Assembly: GCA_964573725.1 (NCBI GenBank)
Contig: CAZNLJ010000036.1
Location: forward strand, 1 to 50,496
Direction: 5' to 3'
DNA length: 50,496 bases
From: UBA6168 sp964573725
Lineage (GTDB): Bacteria > Bacteroidota > Bacteroidia > Chitinophagales > Saprospiraceae
Under the pieces are notes generated by a model. It searched no databases. It was not told the origin of the DNA and saw nothing but the letters and a program-made list of their open reading frames with translations. How positions within the stretch are numbered: position 1 is the first letter of the stretch; every line of letters begins with the position of its first letter. Positions 1-8,284 of the stretch are shown here, in pieces. The position numbers were made by a program, and so were the translations under genes.

Positions 1-723
1 CATGTATGGCTTAGATTCTGAAATTAGTCGATCCAGATATTCATCAGGGGACTCACCTGCCTCGAAATCGACAAACTCAATAAGCTGGGCAGATCCTTTC
101 TTAAATTCGCCAGTTTGGAGGTTCCTTTTAATCCTAATCCTGAGCTGTTGCTTTTTATAGAGTCTGTTTTTATCATCTTCTGATAGTATATCCTTATTGG
201 CCGCTATTGTTAAGGTGCCGAAATCTTTGGTGTCAATATGGACATTTGGATGCGTTTTGCCTCCCACATCCACTATCTCGCCGAAAACGTACAATTCCTC
301 ATCGAACCAAACCTCTTCCGGCATCATCCACTCCGTTCTCCGGTCAATCCTTAATCCTTCGGTCAACTTTTCAGAAATCCCAAAGCGTAGGACAAAATCT
401 TGTTCGGCTACAAACTTCTGTATCCCCTCGATTGCTTCAACCTGCTTGGGCTTTAGCAAACCAAGATTATGGTTGGCATTTAAGTCGGCAAGAATTGCAT
501 GTGTTTGTAGTGCCGTGGCGGGATCGACATCAAAGCTTAAAACGGCACTACCCGCTTTGAAAGAAACGCTTGTGCGGGAACGATCTTTCCCCTTTTCAGG
601 GAAAAGGAAGTCACGGGCATAGGAAAGCAGGCTGACGACCTCGTCAACATCCAGAAGATCAGGTCTAAGTTGCTCTCCTTCCCTGAGTCCTTCAATTTTT
701 ATGTCTATGGTTCTGCTAATCAT
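1..723 (-). CDS. Hypothetical protein, truncated by the window edge (island gene)
   Basis: The frame is open without a stop from ATG at 723 leftward to base 1, giving 241 residues and no C-terminus. The start reads MISRTIDIKIEGL and is preceded by AGGAAAG, a rare purine-rich possible ribosome site in this window. The protein looks soluble: no signal peptide or membrane segment, alternating charged and hydrophobic residues, a region of beta-like character near residues 140-215 (VFGEIVDVGGKTHPNVHID). I do not recognise the family. It is transcribed divergently from the XRE-type gene at 919, and its base composition is clearly lower in GC than the housekeeping genes to the right, consistent with acquired DNA next to tRNA-Asp. 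A cargo gene of a mobile island is the best guess; function unknown. Confidence 0.7.
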   Translation of the reverse strand, partial: MISRTIDIKIEGLREGEQLRPDLLDVDEVVSLLSYARDFLFPEKGKDRSRTSVSFKAGSAVLSFDVDPATALQTHAILADLNANHNLGLLKPKQVEAIEGIQKFVAEQDFVLRFGISEKLTEGLRIDRRTEWMMPEEVWFDEELYVFGEIVDVGGKTHPNVHIDTKDFGTLTIAANKDILSEDDKNRLYKKQQLRIRIKRNLQTGEFKKGSAQLIEFVDFEAGESPDEYLDRLISESKPYM

Positions 724-852
724 GGCTTTCCTGATAAGATAAATTTAAACCTTTTTGTTTCACCTTTACAATTCATTATACCATATACGCTAAAGATTTC
801 TATCAAATATTCTTTTAAGGACCTATTTACATTAATTCCCCCACCCCGTCAA

Positions 853-874
853 AAAGTTTGTTCCAAAGTTTGTT
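853..874 (+). promoter_or_regulatory. Tandem 10-bp direct repeats, possible operator of the XRE-type regulator
   Basis: AAAGTTTGTT occurs at 853-862 and again at 865-874, a 12-bp period of about one helical turn, in the 195-bp divergent spacer between the truncated gene and the HTH gene. Such in-phase repeats are typical of autoregulatory sites for small HTH repressors. Regulation by the adjacent protein is inference from position. Confidence 0.4.
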
Positions 875-918
875 TTTGAACGATATTTTCTGCGTTTATC
901 GAAAATCATTGATAGTAA

Positions 919-1167
919 ATGGCAGACAGAATTGAGCTAAACTGCATCTGCGCCGTTCTGGAAGAACAAGGGAGGACGCAGACATGGCTTGCAAAGAAGT
1001 TGGGGCTCACCTTTGCCACCGTGAATGCCTGGTGCAACAACCGAAGCCAGCCCTATTTGACAGATTTAGTGAAAGCAGCCGAGGTGCTTGAAGTCGCCCC
1101 GGCAGACCTAATAGTCGATGGGTCAAAAAAAGAAAAAGGCCTGACGGAGAGTCAAGCCTTTAACTGA
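919..1167 (+). CDS. XRE-family helix-turn-helix regulator
   Basis: An 82-residue protein that is essentially one Cro/C1-type HTH domain (residues about 10-67). The core reads TWLAKKLGLTFATVNAWCNN, where LAKKLG is helix 2 and TVNAW is the recognition helix, followed by the usual later segment (VLEVAPADLIV). A short charged tail (residues 68-82) follows. Members of this family bind DNA as dimers and often repress their own promoter in phages, plasmids and integrative elements. It is divergent from the truncated gene at 723 and lies between it and the tRNA-Asp 3' end, the usual place for a control gene in an integrated element. Targets unknown; autoregulation through the repeats at 853-874 is inferred. 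Confidence 0.8.
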   Translation: MADRIELNCICAVLEEQGRTQTWLAKKLGLTFATVNAWCNNRSQPYLTDLVKAAEVLEVAPADLIVDGSKKEKGLTESQAFN

Positions 1168-1269
1168 AAGATTCTAAAGTTTCTTTGAAAACGACTGCCG
1201 AAATGACTGCTGGCTGCAACCAGTTCGTCATAATCGATTGAAAGACAATCGCATGATCAAAGTTTAAAG

Positions 1270-1343
1270 CGGTCCGGACGGGACTCGAACCCGCGACCCC
1301 CTGCGTGACAGGCAGGTATTCTAACCAACTGAACTACCGGACC
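1270..1343 (-). tRNA. tRNA-Asp (anticodon GTC)
   Basis: Read on the minus strand this folds as a complete cloverleaf: acceptor stem GGTCCGG/CCGGACC, D arm with AGTTGGTTAGA, anticodon arm CCTGCCTGTCACGCAGG with anticodon GTC, T arm GCGGGTTCGAGTCCCGT, and discriminator G at 1270 as expected for tRNA-Asp. CCA is not encoded. The 3' end faces the low-GC segment at 1-1260, the orientation used by tyrosine-recombinase elements that integrate into tRNA 3' ends. Confidence 0.95.
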
Positions 1344-1485
1344 TTGTTTCGGCTTCCAACCGGTCCTGACGACCGTTTCACCAGCGAAGCGGACGCAAAT
1401 GTAGAACCGTTTTCATTCCCGCGCAAGCGTTGCATAGAAAAAAAATATTTTTTTTCAAAACAGATTACTTACTTGTTTAAATTCA

Positions 1486-1493
1486 TACTTTTG
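1486..1493 (+). promoter_or_regulatory. Bacteroidota -7 element for accA
   Basis: TACTTTTG is an exact match to the TAnnTTTG -7 consensus, 70 bases before the accA ATG and inside an AT-rich stretch (1440-1500). No clear TTG lies at the right distance upstream, so only the -7 half is supported. Confidence 0.5.
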
Positions 1494-1562
1494 CTAATAC
1501 TTTCACGCGGTACTCCCTCTCCCACGCGGAAAACGACCCTACACAGCAACTAAAACGCAAAC

Positions 1563-2561
1563 ATGGTTTTTTTGGATTTCGAAAAACCGATCGAAAGCCT
1601 GTACGAACAGCTCGACAAGATCAGGCAGGTCGGAGAGGAGGGGGACCTGGACGTGACCCGGATGGTGGAGGAACTGGAGTCCAAGATCCAGGCCAAACAA
1701 AAGGAAATCTACGACAACCTGACCGCCTGGCAGCGTGTCCAGTTGTCGCGCCACCCCGAAAGGCCTTATACGCTCTTTTACATCGCGCAAATCTTCGACA
1801 CCTTCGTGGAATTGCACGGGGACCGCTGCTTCGGCGATGACAAGGCCATCGTCGGCGGGTTGGCCAGCCTCGACGGACAAACCGTCATGGTCATCGGCCA
1901 TCAGAAGGGGACCAATACCAAAATGCGCCAATACCGCAATTTCGGAATGGCCAACCCCGAAGGTTACCGGAAAGCCCTCCGCCTGATGAAAATGGCGGAA
2001 CGCTTCCGCTTCCCCGTCGTCACCCTCATCGATACGCCCGGCGCGTTTCCGGGCATCGAGGCGGAGGAACGTGGACAAGCCGAAGCCATCGCCCGCAACC
2101 TCTTCGAAATGGCGAAACTGGAGACCCCCATCGTCTCCATCGTCATCGGCGAAGGGGCCTCCGGCGGCGCCATCGGCATCGGTCTCGGCGATAAGGTGTA
2201 TATGCTGGAGAATACGTGGTATTCCGTCATCTCCCCCGAGTCCTGCTCCTCCATCCTCTGGCGGAGCTGGGATAACAAGGAGCAGGCCGCGGCGGCCCTC
2301 AAACTGACCGCCTCCGATATGCGCTCCTTCGGCCTGATCGACGGAATCATCAACGAGCCGCTGGGGGGCGCTCATTCCTCGCCTGAAATTATGGCGGACA
2401 TACTGAAAAACTACATCAAGGATGCATTGGCCGAACTCGGACAACTTCCCCTGGACACGCTCCTGGACAACAGGATCCGCAAATACAGCTCCATGGGGGT
2501 CTACGAGGAAGCCGCCGATCCATCGGCTGAAAACAATCGCGTAAGCAACACCGGAACCTGA
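1563..2561 (+). CDS. accA: Acetyl-CoA carboxylase carboxyltransferase subunit alpha
   Basis: AccA with AccD forms the carboxyltransferase half of acetyl-CoA carboxylase, moving the carboxyl group from biotin-BCCP to acetyl-CoA to give malonyl-CoA, the first committed step of fatty acid synthesis. The 332-residue length matches the family. The N-terminal helical hairpin (LDFEKPIESLYEQLDKIR) is typical, then the crotonase-like fold with GHQKG (about 120), DTPGAFPG and the oxyanion-type IGEGASGGAIGIG. The C-terminal 20 residues are low in conservation. It is first in a plus-strand run with a DUF6913 gene and dapA (37-base gap to the next start). Cytoplasmic, presumably constitutive from the -7 element at 1486. 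Confidence 0.95.
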   Translation: MVFLDFEKPIESLYEQLDKIRQVGEEGDLDVTRMVEELESKIQAKQKEIYDNLTAWQRVQLSRHPERPYTLFYIAQIFDTFVELHGDRCFGDDKAIVGGLASLDGQTVMVIGHQKGTNTKMRQYRNFGMANPEGYRKALRLMKMAERFRFPVVTLIDTPGAFPGIEAEERGQAEAIARNLFEMAKLETPIVSIVIGEGASGGAIGIGLGDKVYMLENTWYSVISPESCSSILWRSWDNKEQAAAALKLTASDMRSFGLIDGIINEPLGGAHSSPEIMADILKNYIKDALAELGQLPLDTLLDNRIRKYSSMGVYEEAADPSAENNRVSNTGT

Positions 2562-2598
2562 TCCTCCCGATCCGCCGCTCCGGTCGCCTGCGCGCAGT

Positions 2599-3180
2599 AT
2601 GGACCTTCATAATTCCCTGATGATGCAATTGATCCGACAATTCCGACAATTGCTGCACGATGCGCTTGTCAAGGACGAACTCCCGCAACTGGCAGCTACC
2701 TTACGCAAACTGACGACCCTCGAATCCGCCAAATCCGTCGGCATCATCTTCGACGGTTCCGACCCGGCCGCCTGCCAATCCGTCCTCCTGTTCGCGGATA
2801 AACTCGCCAAAAAAGGCAAGAAGGTCCGTGTCCTCGCTTATTCCCGCAAGAAACTGGACCTGTCGGATTTCCGTATCCAATTCTTCTCCGACAAGGACCT
2901 CGACTTCTTCCTCCGGCCGCATACCTACACCGTCAGCGATTTCGTCAACCAACCCTTCGACCTGCTCCTCAACCTGACCAATGGCGACCTTGCACCCCTC
3001 CATGCCGTCGCCGCCCGCTCCAAAGCCAGATTCCGCGTCGGCCCCAATACCTCCCGCACCTATTCCTACGACCTGATGCTGGAATGTGAACATTCCCCCG
3101 ATATCGAGATGTTCCTCAACCAGGTCCTGTTCTACCTGAGAAAACTTAAACCACAATATGAAGCAGCCCTCGCCGTGTAA
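2599..3180 (+). CDS. DUF6913 family protein
   Basis: A 193-residue soluble protein of the Bacteroidota family now called DUF6913, to my recollection commonly found just before dapA. Residues 45-80 (KSVGIIFDGSDPAACQSV) and 85-110 look like a small alpha/beta domain; later motifs include LLLNLTNGDLAPLHAVAA and RFRVGP. There is no signal peptide or transmembrane segment. Its stop overlaps the dapA start by 23 bases, so the two are probably translationally coupled. Internal Met8 or Met9 are possible alternative starts. Function is unknown; linkage to dapA suggests a role tied to lysine or peptidoglycan precursor supply or division, but this is only guilt by association. Confidence 0.75.
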   Translation: MDLHNSLMMQLIRQFRQLLHDALVKDELPQLAATLRKLTTLESAKSVGIIFDGSDPAACQSVLLFADKLAKKGKKVRVLAYSRKKLDLSDFRIQFFSDKDLDFFLRPHTYTVSDFVNQPFDLLLNLTNGDLAPLHAVAARSKARFRVGPNTSRTYSYDLMLECEHSPDIEMFLNQVLFYLRKLKPQYEAALAV

Positions 3181-4054
3181 GGGTACCGGCGTCGCTTTGG
3201 TCACCCCCTTCCGCCATGGGAACGTCGACTTCGAAGCGCTCGCCCGACTGTTGGAACATGTCCTGCTCGGCGGTGTGGATTTTATCGTTTCCCTGGGCTC
3301 TACCGGTGAATCCGTCATGCTGACGACCGCCGAATGCCGGGAGGTCTTCCGGTTCACCCTCCGTCAGGTGAATGGCAGGGTGCCGGTCGTCGCCGGCCTA
3401 TTCGGCGCCAACAGCACCACCCACCTCCTCGAACGGCTGCAAGCTTACGACCTCGACGGCTTCTCCGCCATCATGTCCAGCAACCCGTCCTATGTCAAAC
3501 CTTCCCAGGAAGGCATTTTCCAACATTACCTCCAACTGGACCGCCACTCCCCCCTCCCCATCATCCTCTACAACGTGCCCGGCCGCACTTCCTCCCGCCT
3601 CGATCCGGCCACGACCGTCCGCCTGGCCCACGCCAGCCCGAAATTCATCGCCCTCAAGGATGCCTCCGGCTCGCTCGAACAATCCATGTTCGTCCTCAAA
3701 CATGCCCCGGCCGATTTCCTCGTCCTCTCCGGCGACGATGTACTCACCCTCCCGCTCCTCGCCGCCGGCGGTCACGGCGCCATCTCCGTCATCGCCAACG
3801 CTTTCCCCCGGCATTTCTCCGACCTCGTCCGCACCACCCTCGCCGGTGACCTGCCTGCCGCCCGCACCCTCAACCATGACCTGCTCGATTTCCATCCCTG
3901 GCTCTACGCCGACGGAAATCCACCCGGTATCAAAGCGCTCCTCCACCTCCTGGGGCACTGCGAATCGGAATTGCGCCTGCCCCTGACCCCGGTCGGCGAA
4001 AATACCCGCCAAGCCCTCCGGCAATTGCTCGACCAATATCCCGGCCTGCAGTGA
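3158..4054 (+). CDS. dapA: 4-hydroxy-tetrahydrodipicolinate synthase
   Basis: DapA condenses pyruvate with aspartate semialdehyde, the branch reaction to diaminopimelate and lysine. The 298-residue TIM barrel shows all expected sites: GSTGE at 47-51 (usually GTTGE; the first Thr is Ser here), Tyr112 in the NPSYVKP segment matching the interface tyrosine of the catalytic triad, Tyr138 in YNVPGRT, and the Schiff-base Lys167 in ALKDASG. The start overlaps the preceding DUF6913 gene by 23 bases in another frame, which favours coupled translation. A hairpin at 4075-4108 probably ends the transcript. Cytoplasmic homotetramer by family. Confidence 0.95.
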   Translation: MKQPSPCKGTGVALVTPFRHGNVDFEALARLLEHVLLGGVDFIVSLGSTGESVMLTTAECREVFRFTLRQVNGRVPVVAGLFGANSTTHLLERLQAYDLDGFSAIMSSNPSYVKPSQEGIFQHYLQLDRHSPLPIILYNVPGRTSSRLDPATTVRLAHASPKFIALKDASGSLEQSMFVLKHAPADFLVLSGDDVLTLPLLAAGGHGAISVIANAFPRHFSDLVRTTLAGDLPAARTLNHDLLDFHPWLYADGNPPGIKALLHLLGHCESELRLPLTPVGENTRQALRQLLDQYPGLQ

Positions 4055-4074
4055 TCCCCATGGCCCCAAACGAC

Positions 4075-4108
4075 GGATGCCTGTCATCCCTTCGGACAAC
4101 AGGCATCC
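4075..4108 (+). terminator. Hairpin terminator after dapA
   Basis: GGATGCCTGT (4075-4084) pairs perfectly with ACAGGCATCC (4099-4108) across a 14-base loop, 20 bases after the dapA stop, with a weak CGTTTTCC tract downstream. It also separates dapA from the convergent metK. Confidence 0.6.
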
Positions 4109-4142
4109 CCATCTCGTTTTCCCCGGGCCGACCGACCTCCGG

Positions 4143-5396
4143 TCATAGGCCGAATGCCGCCCGGACCGCATCCACGTAATCCAACTTCTCCCAGGTGAAG
4201 GTCTCCACCTCCATTTCGATCGTCTCCCCGGAACCGCTCGTCAACCGGACGGTCTTCCGCTCCGGTGTGCGCCCCATGTGGCCGTAGGCAGCCGCATCGG
4301 AGTATATCGGGTTGCGCAGCTTCAAGCGCTGCTCAATGGCGTAGGGCCGCATATCGAACAAGGCCATGACCTGCTGCGCCATCTCCCCGTCCGTCATGCC
4401 TACCTTGCCCGTGCCGTAGGTGTTCAGGTAGATGTTGGTGGGCTTCGCCACCCCGATGGCATAGGATACCTGCACCAGCACCTCGTCGCATACCCCCGCC
4501 GCCACCAGGTTCTTGGCGATGTGCCGGGTCGCATAGGCCGCCGAGCGGTCCACCTTGGAGGGATCTTTCCCGCTGAAGGCACCGCCGCCGTGCGCACCCT
4601 TGCCCCCGTAGGTGTCGACGATGATCTTACGCCCCGTCAACCCGGTGTCGCCGTGCGGACCACCGATCACGAACTTGCCGGTCGGATTGATATGATAGGT
4701 GATGTCCGGCCGGAAAAGGGCCTGCACATGCGCCGGATACAACCGCACCACCCGGGGAATGACGATCGTGACGATGTCTTCCCGAATCTGCGCCAACATC
4801 GTCTCGTCGTCCGCAAACTCGTCGTGCTGCGTGGAAACCACGATGCTGTCGATCCGCTGCGGCTTGTTCTGGTCGGAGTATTCTATCGTCACCTGCGACT
4901 TTGCATCCGGCCGCAGGTAGGTCATCCGGGTGCCTTCCCGCCGGATCGCCGCCAACTCCTGCAGGATGCGGTGCGACAGGTCCAATGCCAGCGGCATGTA
5001 GTTCGCCGTCTCATTCGTGGCATAGCCGAACATCATCCCCTGGTCCCCCGCTCCCTGGTCTTCCGGATTCGAGCGCTCCACCCCCCGGTTGATGTCCGCC
5101 GATTGCTCGTGGATCGCGGAGAGTATCCCGCATGAATTCGCCTCGAACATGTACTCGCTCCGCGTATACCCGATCCGGCGGATGACCTCCCGCGCAATGG
5201 ACTGCACATCCAGGTAGGTACGGGTCTTGACCTCTCCCGCCAACACGACCTGACCGGTGGTCACCAAGGTCTCGCAAGCGACCTTGGATGAAGCGTCAAA
5301 AGCGAGGAAATGGTCTACCAACGCGTCCGATATCTGGTCGGCCACCTTGTCCGGGTGCCCTTCGGACACACTCTCAGAGGTAAATAGGTATGGCAT
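4143..5396 (-). CDS. metK: S-adenosylmethionine synthetase
   Basis: Makes S-adenosylmethionine from methionine and ATP. The protein is 417 residues, slightly longer than the E. coli enzyme. Signatures are GHPDK (13-17) with the ATP-phosphate-binding residues, GAGDQGMMFGYA (115-126), and GGKGAHGGGAFSGKD (264-278), the glycine-rich loop that hydrolyses triphosphate. It starts with MPYLFTSESV as in relatives. Convergent with dapA, and the first of a long minus-strand block. Upstream (about 5418-5425, minus) CACATTTG resembles the -7 element with one mismatch. Cytoplasmic; supplies methyl donor for, among others, the FkbM-type gene further along. Confidence 0.96.
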   Translation of the reverse strand: MPYLFTSESVSEGHPDKVADQISDALVDHFLAFDASSKVACETLVTTGQVVLAGEVKTRTYLDVQSIAREVIRRIGYTRSEYMFEANSCGILSAIHEQSADINRGVERSNPEDQGAGDQGMMFGYATNETANYMPLALDLSHRILQELAAIRREGTRMTYLRPDAKSQVTIEYSDQNKPQRIDSIVVSTQHDEFADDETMLAQIREDIVTIVIPRVVRLYPAHVQALFRPDITYHINPTGKFVIGGPHGDTGLTGRKIIVDTYGGKGAHGGGAFSGKDPSKVDRSAAYATRHIAKNLVAAGVCDEVLVQVSYAIGVAKPTNIYLNTYGTGKVGMTDGEMAQQVMALFDMRPYAIEQRLKLRNPIYSDAAAYGHMGRTPERKTVRLTSGSGETIEMEVETFTWEKLDYVDAVRAAFGL

Positions 5397-5486
5397 AAGA
5401 TTAGGTATTGTGTTGCAAATGTGAATGTGATTTGTCCCTGTCCTACCCCCTGGGGGGCCTCCGCCGGCCCCGCGGCCGTCAGCCGG

Positions 5487-6116
5487 TCACTTGACTTCGC
5501 AGTACAACAGCCGACGTTGCTCGCCGCCGACCAGGTCGAGGTATCCTTCCAGCACATCTCCCGGCCGGACCGGCCCCACACCCGCCGGGGTCCCGGTGAA
5601 GATCAGGTCTCCTTTCATCAACTTGAAATATTTGGATATGTATACCACCAATTCCTGGAAACCGAACAGCAGGTCCCGGGTGTTGCCTTGCTGGACCAGC
5701 TCCCCGTTTTTGCGCAGCCGGAAGGAGAGGCTCCCGTCCGGCGCCGCCGCCGCCGATAGCGGCACGAAATCGCCGACCACGGCGGAATGGTCGAACGCTT
5801 TGGCCAATTCCCAGGGATGTCCCTTTTTCTTGAGCTGGTCCTGTACGTCCCGGGCCGTGAAATCTATCCCCAGCCCGATTTCCTCGAAGTAGGACCCGGC
5901 GAATGCGGGCGCAATCGCCTTCCCGTTCTTGCTGACCTTGAGCACGATTTCCAACTCGTGGTGCAGGTCGTTGGTGAAATCGGGGTAATAGAACGGCTTT
6001 TCCTGGACCAACAAGGCCGTGGAAGGCTTCATGAACACCACCGGCTGCGAGGGGACCGGATTGTTCAACTCCCGGGCATGCTCCGCATAATTACGGCCGA
6101 TACAGATGATTTTCAT
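5487..6116 (-). CDS. Fumarylacetoacetate hydrolase family protein
   Basis: Starting at ATG 6116 (MKIICIGRNYAEHA) gives 209 residues, the usual length of the small FAH-family enzymes; the longer open frame to 6215 adds 33 Arg/Pro-rich residues with no homologous character. FAH fold signatures are PVVFMKPSTAL, HHELEIVLKV (metal-ligand HxE), the second acid in GIDFTARDVQ, and FTGTPAGVGPVRPGD. The family includes acylpyruvate hydrolases and oxaloacetate decarboxylase/tautomerases of this size, so the true substrate is probably a small 2,4-diketo acid or oxaloacetate, but cannot be fixed from sequence. Between metK and trpS on the same strand. Confidence 0.85.
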   Translation of the reverse strand: MKIICIGRNYAEHARELNNPVPSQPVVFMKPSTALLVQEKPFYYPDFTNDLHHELEIVLKVSKNGKAIAPAFAGSYFEEIGLGIDFTARDVQDQLKKKGHPWELAKAFDHSAVVGDFVPLSAAAAPDGSLSFRLRKNGELVQQGNTRDLLFGFQELVVYISKYFKLMKGDLIFTGTPAGVGPVRPGDVLEGYLDLVGGEQRRLLYCEVK

Positions 6117-6356
6117 ATCGCTTGTTTGATTGGATGTGCTGTCGATGGCACCGGCGGCCTTCGCCGGCTGTCCGGGGCGGCGGTGCCCGGGAACGCTCCG
6201 GCGGTTGGCAGGCACCTACCGGTCCGGCTGCATGGCCGGCCTGCCCTTGCGGCGGGTCGGCCTCCCCTCCGGAGGAACCTTCCTGCGTGCGCGGTCGTGC
6301 CGCCCCGACAAAGATAGCATTTGCCGGGAACTCGCCGGAACGACCGCCGCACCGGC

Positions 6357-7364
6357 CTAATTCCGGACGTTGACCAGGCCCGCCAATTCCTTGACTTCCC
6401 GGACGGTCTGTTGGGCCTGTTTGCGGATAGCGGCGGAGCTGTCCTTGATCGTCTCCTTCACCCTTTTCTTGTCCGCCTCCAATGCCGCCTTCCGTTCCCG
6501 GAAAACATGGCTCAGGGCCACCAGGGCATCGGCTACCTGCTCCTTCAGGTCCGCGTAGCGCAGGGCACCGGCCTGGTAATCGTCGAGCAAGGAGCGGTGC
6601 GCCGCCGCCGAACCGGCCGCCTTGAGCAATTCGAACAGGTTGGCCACCCCGGGGCTCATCGCCCCCGGCTCCGTGTCCGCCCCGGTATCCGTTACGGCCG
6701 ACCGGACCTGCTTGCGGATCCGGCTTTCCTCGGCAAAGACGTTGATGTAATGCTTTTCCCCCAGGCTCTTGCTCATCTTCCGCGTCGGGTCGGCCAGGGA
6801 CTTGATGCTCGGCGTCTCCGTGTACAAGGATTCGGGCAATTGGAAGTAAGGCTTGCCCACCTGCTGGTTGAAGCGCTGCGCAATGTTGCGCGACAACTCC
6901 AGGTGCTGCTCCTGGTCCTTCCCCACCGGCACGTAATCCGCCCGGTATATCAGGATGTCCGCCGCCTGCAAGACCGGATAGTCGAACAGGCCGACGGAAA
7001 TGAACCCTTCCCCTTTCTCCTCGCTCTGCGCACTCTTGTCCTTGAACTGTGTCATCCGGGACACCTGCCCGAAGGAAGCGAAACAGTTGAAGATCCAGCC
7101 CAGTTCCACATGCTCCGGGATGAGCGACTGGATGAAGAGGTGCTCCGCCCGGATGCCGACGGCCAGCAGGTTGACGATGAGGTCCCAGGTGTTCTCCCGC
7201 AATTTGCGCGGTTCGTACGGCATGGTGATGGCGTGGTAATCCACCACCCCGTAAAAGCAGGTGTACCGGTCCTGGAGGTCCACCCAGTTCTTCACGGCAC
7301 CGAAGTAGTTGCCGTAGTGCATGTCACCGGTCGGCTGTATGCACGACAAGACTGTTTTGCTCAT
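6357..7364 (-). CDS. trpS: Tryptophanyl-tRNA synthetase
   Basis: Charges tRNA-Trp. A class I synthetase of 335 residues, typical for bacterial TrpRS. The HIGH-type motif is PTGDMHYGNY (11-20) and the KMSKS loop is RKMSKS (195-200). The tryptophan pocket segment DYPVLQAADILIY and the GKDQEQHLE segment are also present. The C-terminal tail (about 285-335) is a Lys/Arg/Ala-rich helical region. Start at MSKTVLSCIQPTG fits the family N-terminus exactly. Followed on the minus strand by the FAH gene after a GC-rich 240-base spacer. Confidence 0.96.
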   Translation of the reverse strand: MSKTVLSCIQPTGDMHYGNYFGAVKNWVDLQDRYTCFYGVVDYHAITMPYEPRKLRENTWDLIVNLLAVGIRAEHLFIQSLIPEHVELGWIFNCFASFGQVSRMTQFKDKSAQSEEKGEGFISVGLFDYPVLQAADILIYRADYVPVGKDQEQHLELSRNIAQRFNQQVGKPYFQLPESLYTETPSIKSLADPTRKMSKSLGEKHYINVFAEESRIRKQVRSAVTDTGADTEPGAMSPGVANLFELLKAAGSAAAHRSLLDDYQAGALRYADLKEQVADALVALSHVFRERKAALEADKKRVKETIKDSSAAIRKQAQQTVREVKELAGLVNVRN

Positions 7365-7426
7365 CTCGACTTGGTTGTTTTTGCGTGGATGCCTGCGCCT
7401 TGCCGCCGGCTTTGCCTGGTGCCGGA

Positions 7427-7852
7427 TCAGGCGGGTACCGTCGCGATCACCGAAATCTCGATGTTCACGAAACGCGGCAGGTTCGCCACCTCCACCAACT
7501 CCCGGGCGGGTGCCGTCTCCGCCGGAAAATAACCGGCGTACACCGCGTTGATCCGACTGAAATGGTGCATGTCCTTGACAAATACACTGGCCTTGACCAC
7601 CTGTCCGTAGCTGCTACCGGCAGCGGCCAGGATGGCGCCGATGTTGCGGAGGACCTGATGGGTCTCCGTCTCGATATCTCCGGTCACCAATTCACCGGTG
7701 GCCGGGTCGATCGGTATCTGGCCGGAAACGAACAACAGGCCGTTGAACTGCACCGCCTGGTTGTACGGCCCGATGGCGGCCGGGGCGGCGGCGGTGGAAA
7801 TGATTTTTTTCACAGGTATGGTTTGTATGGTCTGTGTGCCGGCATCCGACAC
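7427..7852 (-). CDS. ridA: RidA family enamine/imine deaminase
   Basis: RidA hydrolyses reactive enamine and imine intermediates released by PLP enzymes, protecting against 2-aminoacrylate damage. Motifs are APAAIGPYNQAV near the N-terminus, GLLFVSGQIPIDPATGE, and the C-terminal conserved segment with the substrate-binding Arg (PARELVEVANLPRF) and a final Glu in VNIEISVIA. With the ATG at 7852 it is 141 residues. Homologues normally begin at KKIIST, and a GTG at 7813 would give 128 residues, the family length, so the true start may be 7813. Soluble homotrimer by family. Lies immediately before trpS on the same strand (62-base gap). Confidence 0.92.
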   Translation of the reverse strand: MSDAGTQTIQTIPVKKIISTAAAPAAIGPYNQAVQFNGLLFVSGQIPIDPATGELVTGDIETETHQVLRNIGAILAAAGSSYGQVVKASVFVKDMHHFSRINAVYAGYFPAETAPARELVEVANLPRFVNIEISVIATVPA

Positions 7853-8004
7853 CGGACAGGAATGAGATGGGCTTCGACGCCCGGTCGATTGATACCGAAC
7901 ATACCCAGCGCCGGGTATAAACTCGAAAAGCCCCTCGGTTCATCTGCATGAACGGGAGCTTTCAGGAAGCCATGGCCGGGAGCCTGTACACAGAGACCGG
8001 TGTT

Positions 8005-8202
8005 TTACTCCTCAGCCGACTTGGATTTTACCAACACCTTGCCGCGGTACCGCATGTTGCCCTCCTCGTCGTAATAGGCGTGGTGATAGACATGGGCTTC
8101 ACCGGTGGCCTGGCACTTGGCGATCTGTGGCATCGCCGCACGGTGGTGCGCACGACGGGTCCGCGTACGCTGCTTGGAATGCTTGTTTCTAGGATTTGGC
8201 AT
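8005..8202 (-). CDS. rpmF: 50S ribosomal protein L32
   Basis: A 65-residue basic ribosomal protein. The start MPNPRNKHSKQRTRTRRAHH is the L32 signature. Only one cysteine (Cys30) remains where zinc-ribbon L32 forms carry two CxxC pairs, so this is a zinc-independent (C-minus) form. The second half (EEGNMRYRGKVLV) matches Bacteroidota L32. It follows the DUF177 gene by 82 bases on the same strand, the conserved yceD-rpmF arrangement. Confidence 0.95.
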   Translation of the reverse strand: MPNPRNKHSKQRTRTRRAHHRAAMPQIAKCQATGEAHVYHHAYYDEEGNMRYRGKVLVKSKSAEE

Positions 8203-8284
8203 CTTCGTATGGTTTATATAAGCCGGTTACCGATTGTCTTCCGCGACGGATGGACCGCCTGCCGGAACCGCCCGGTCGCTTGGC

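Noticed and set aside
5424..5441. Riboswitch before metK
   Set aside because: The 90-base leader shows no SAM riboswitch core or strong alternate hairpins.
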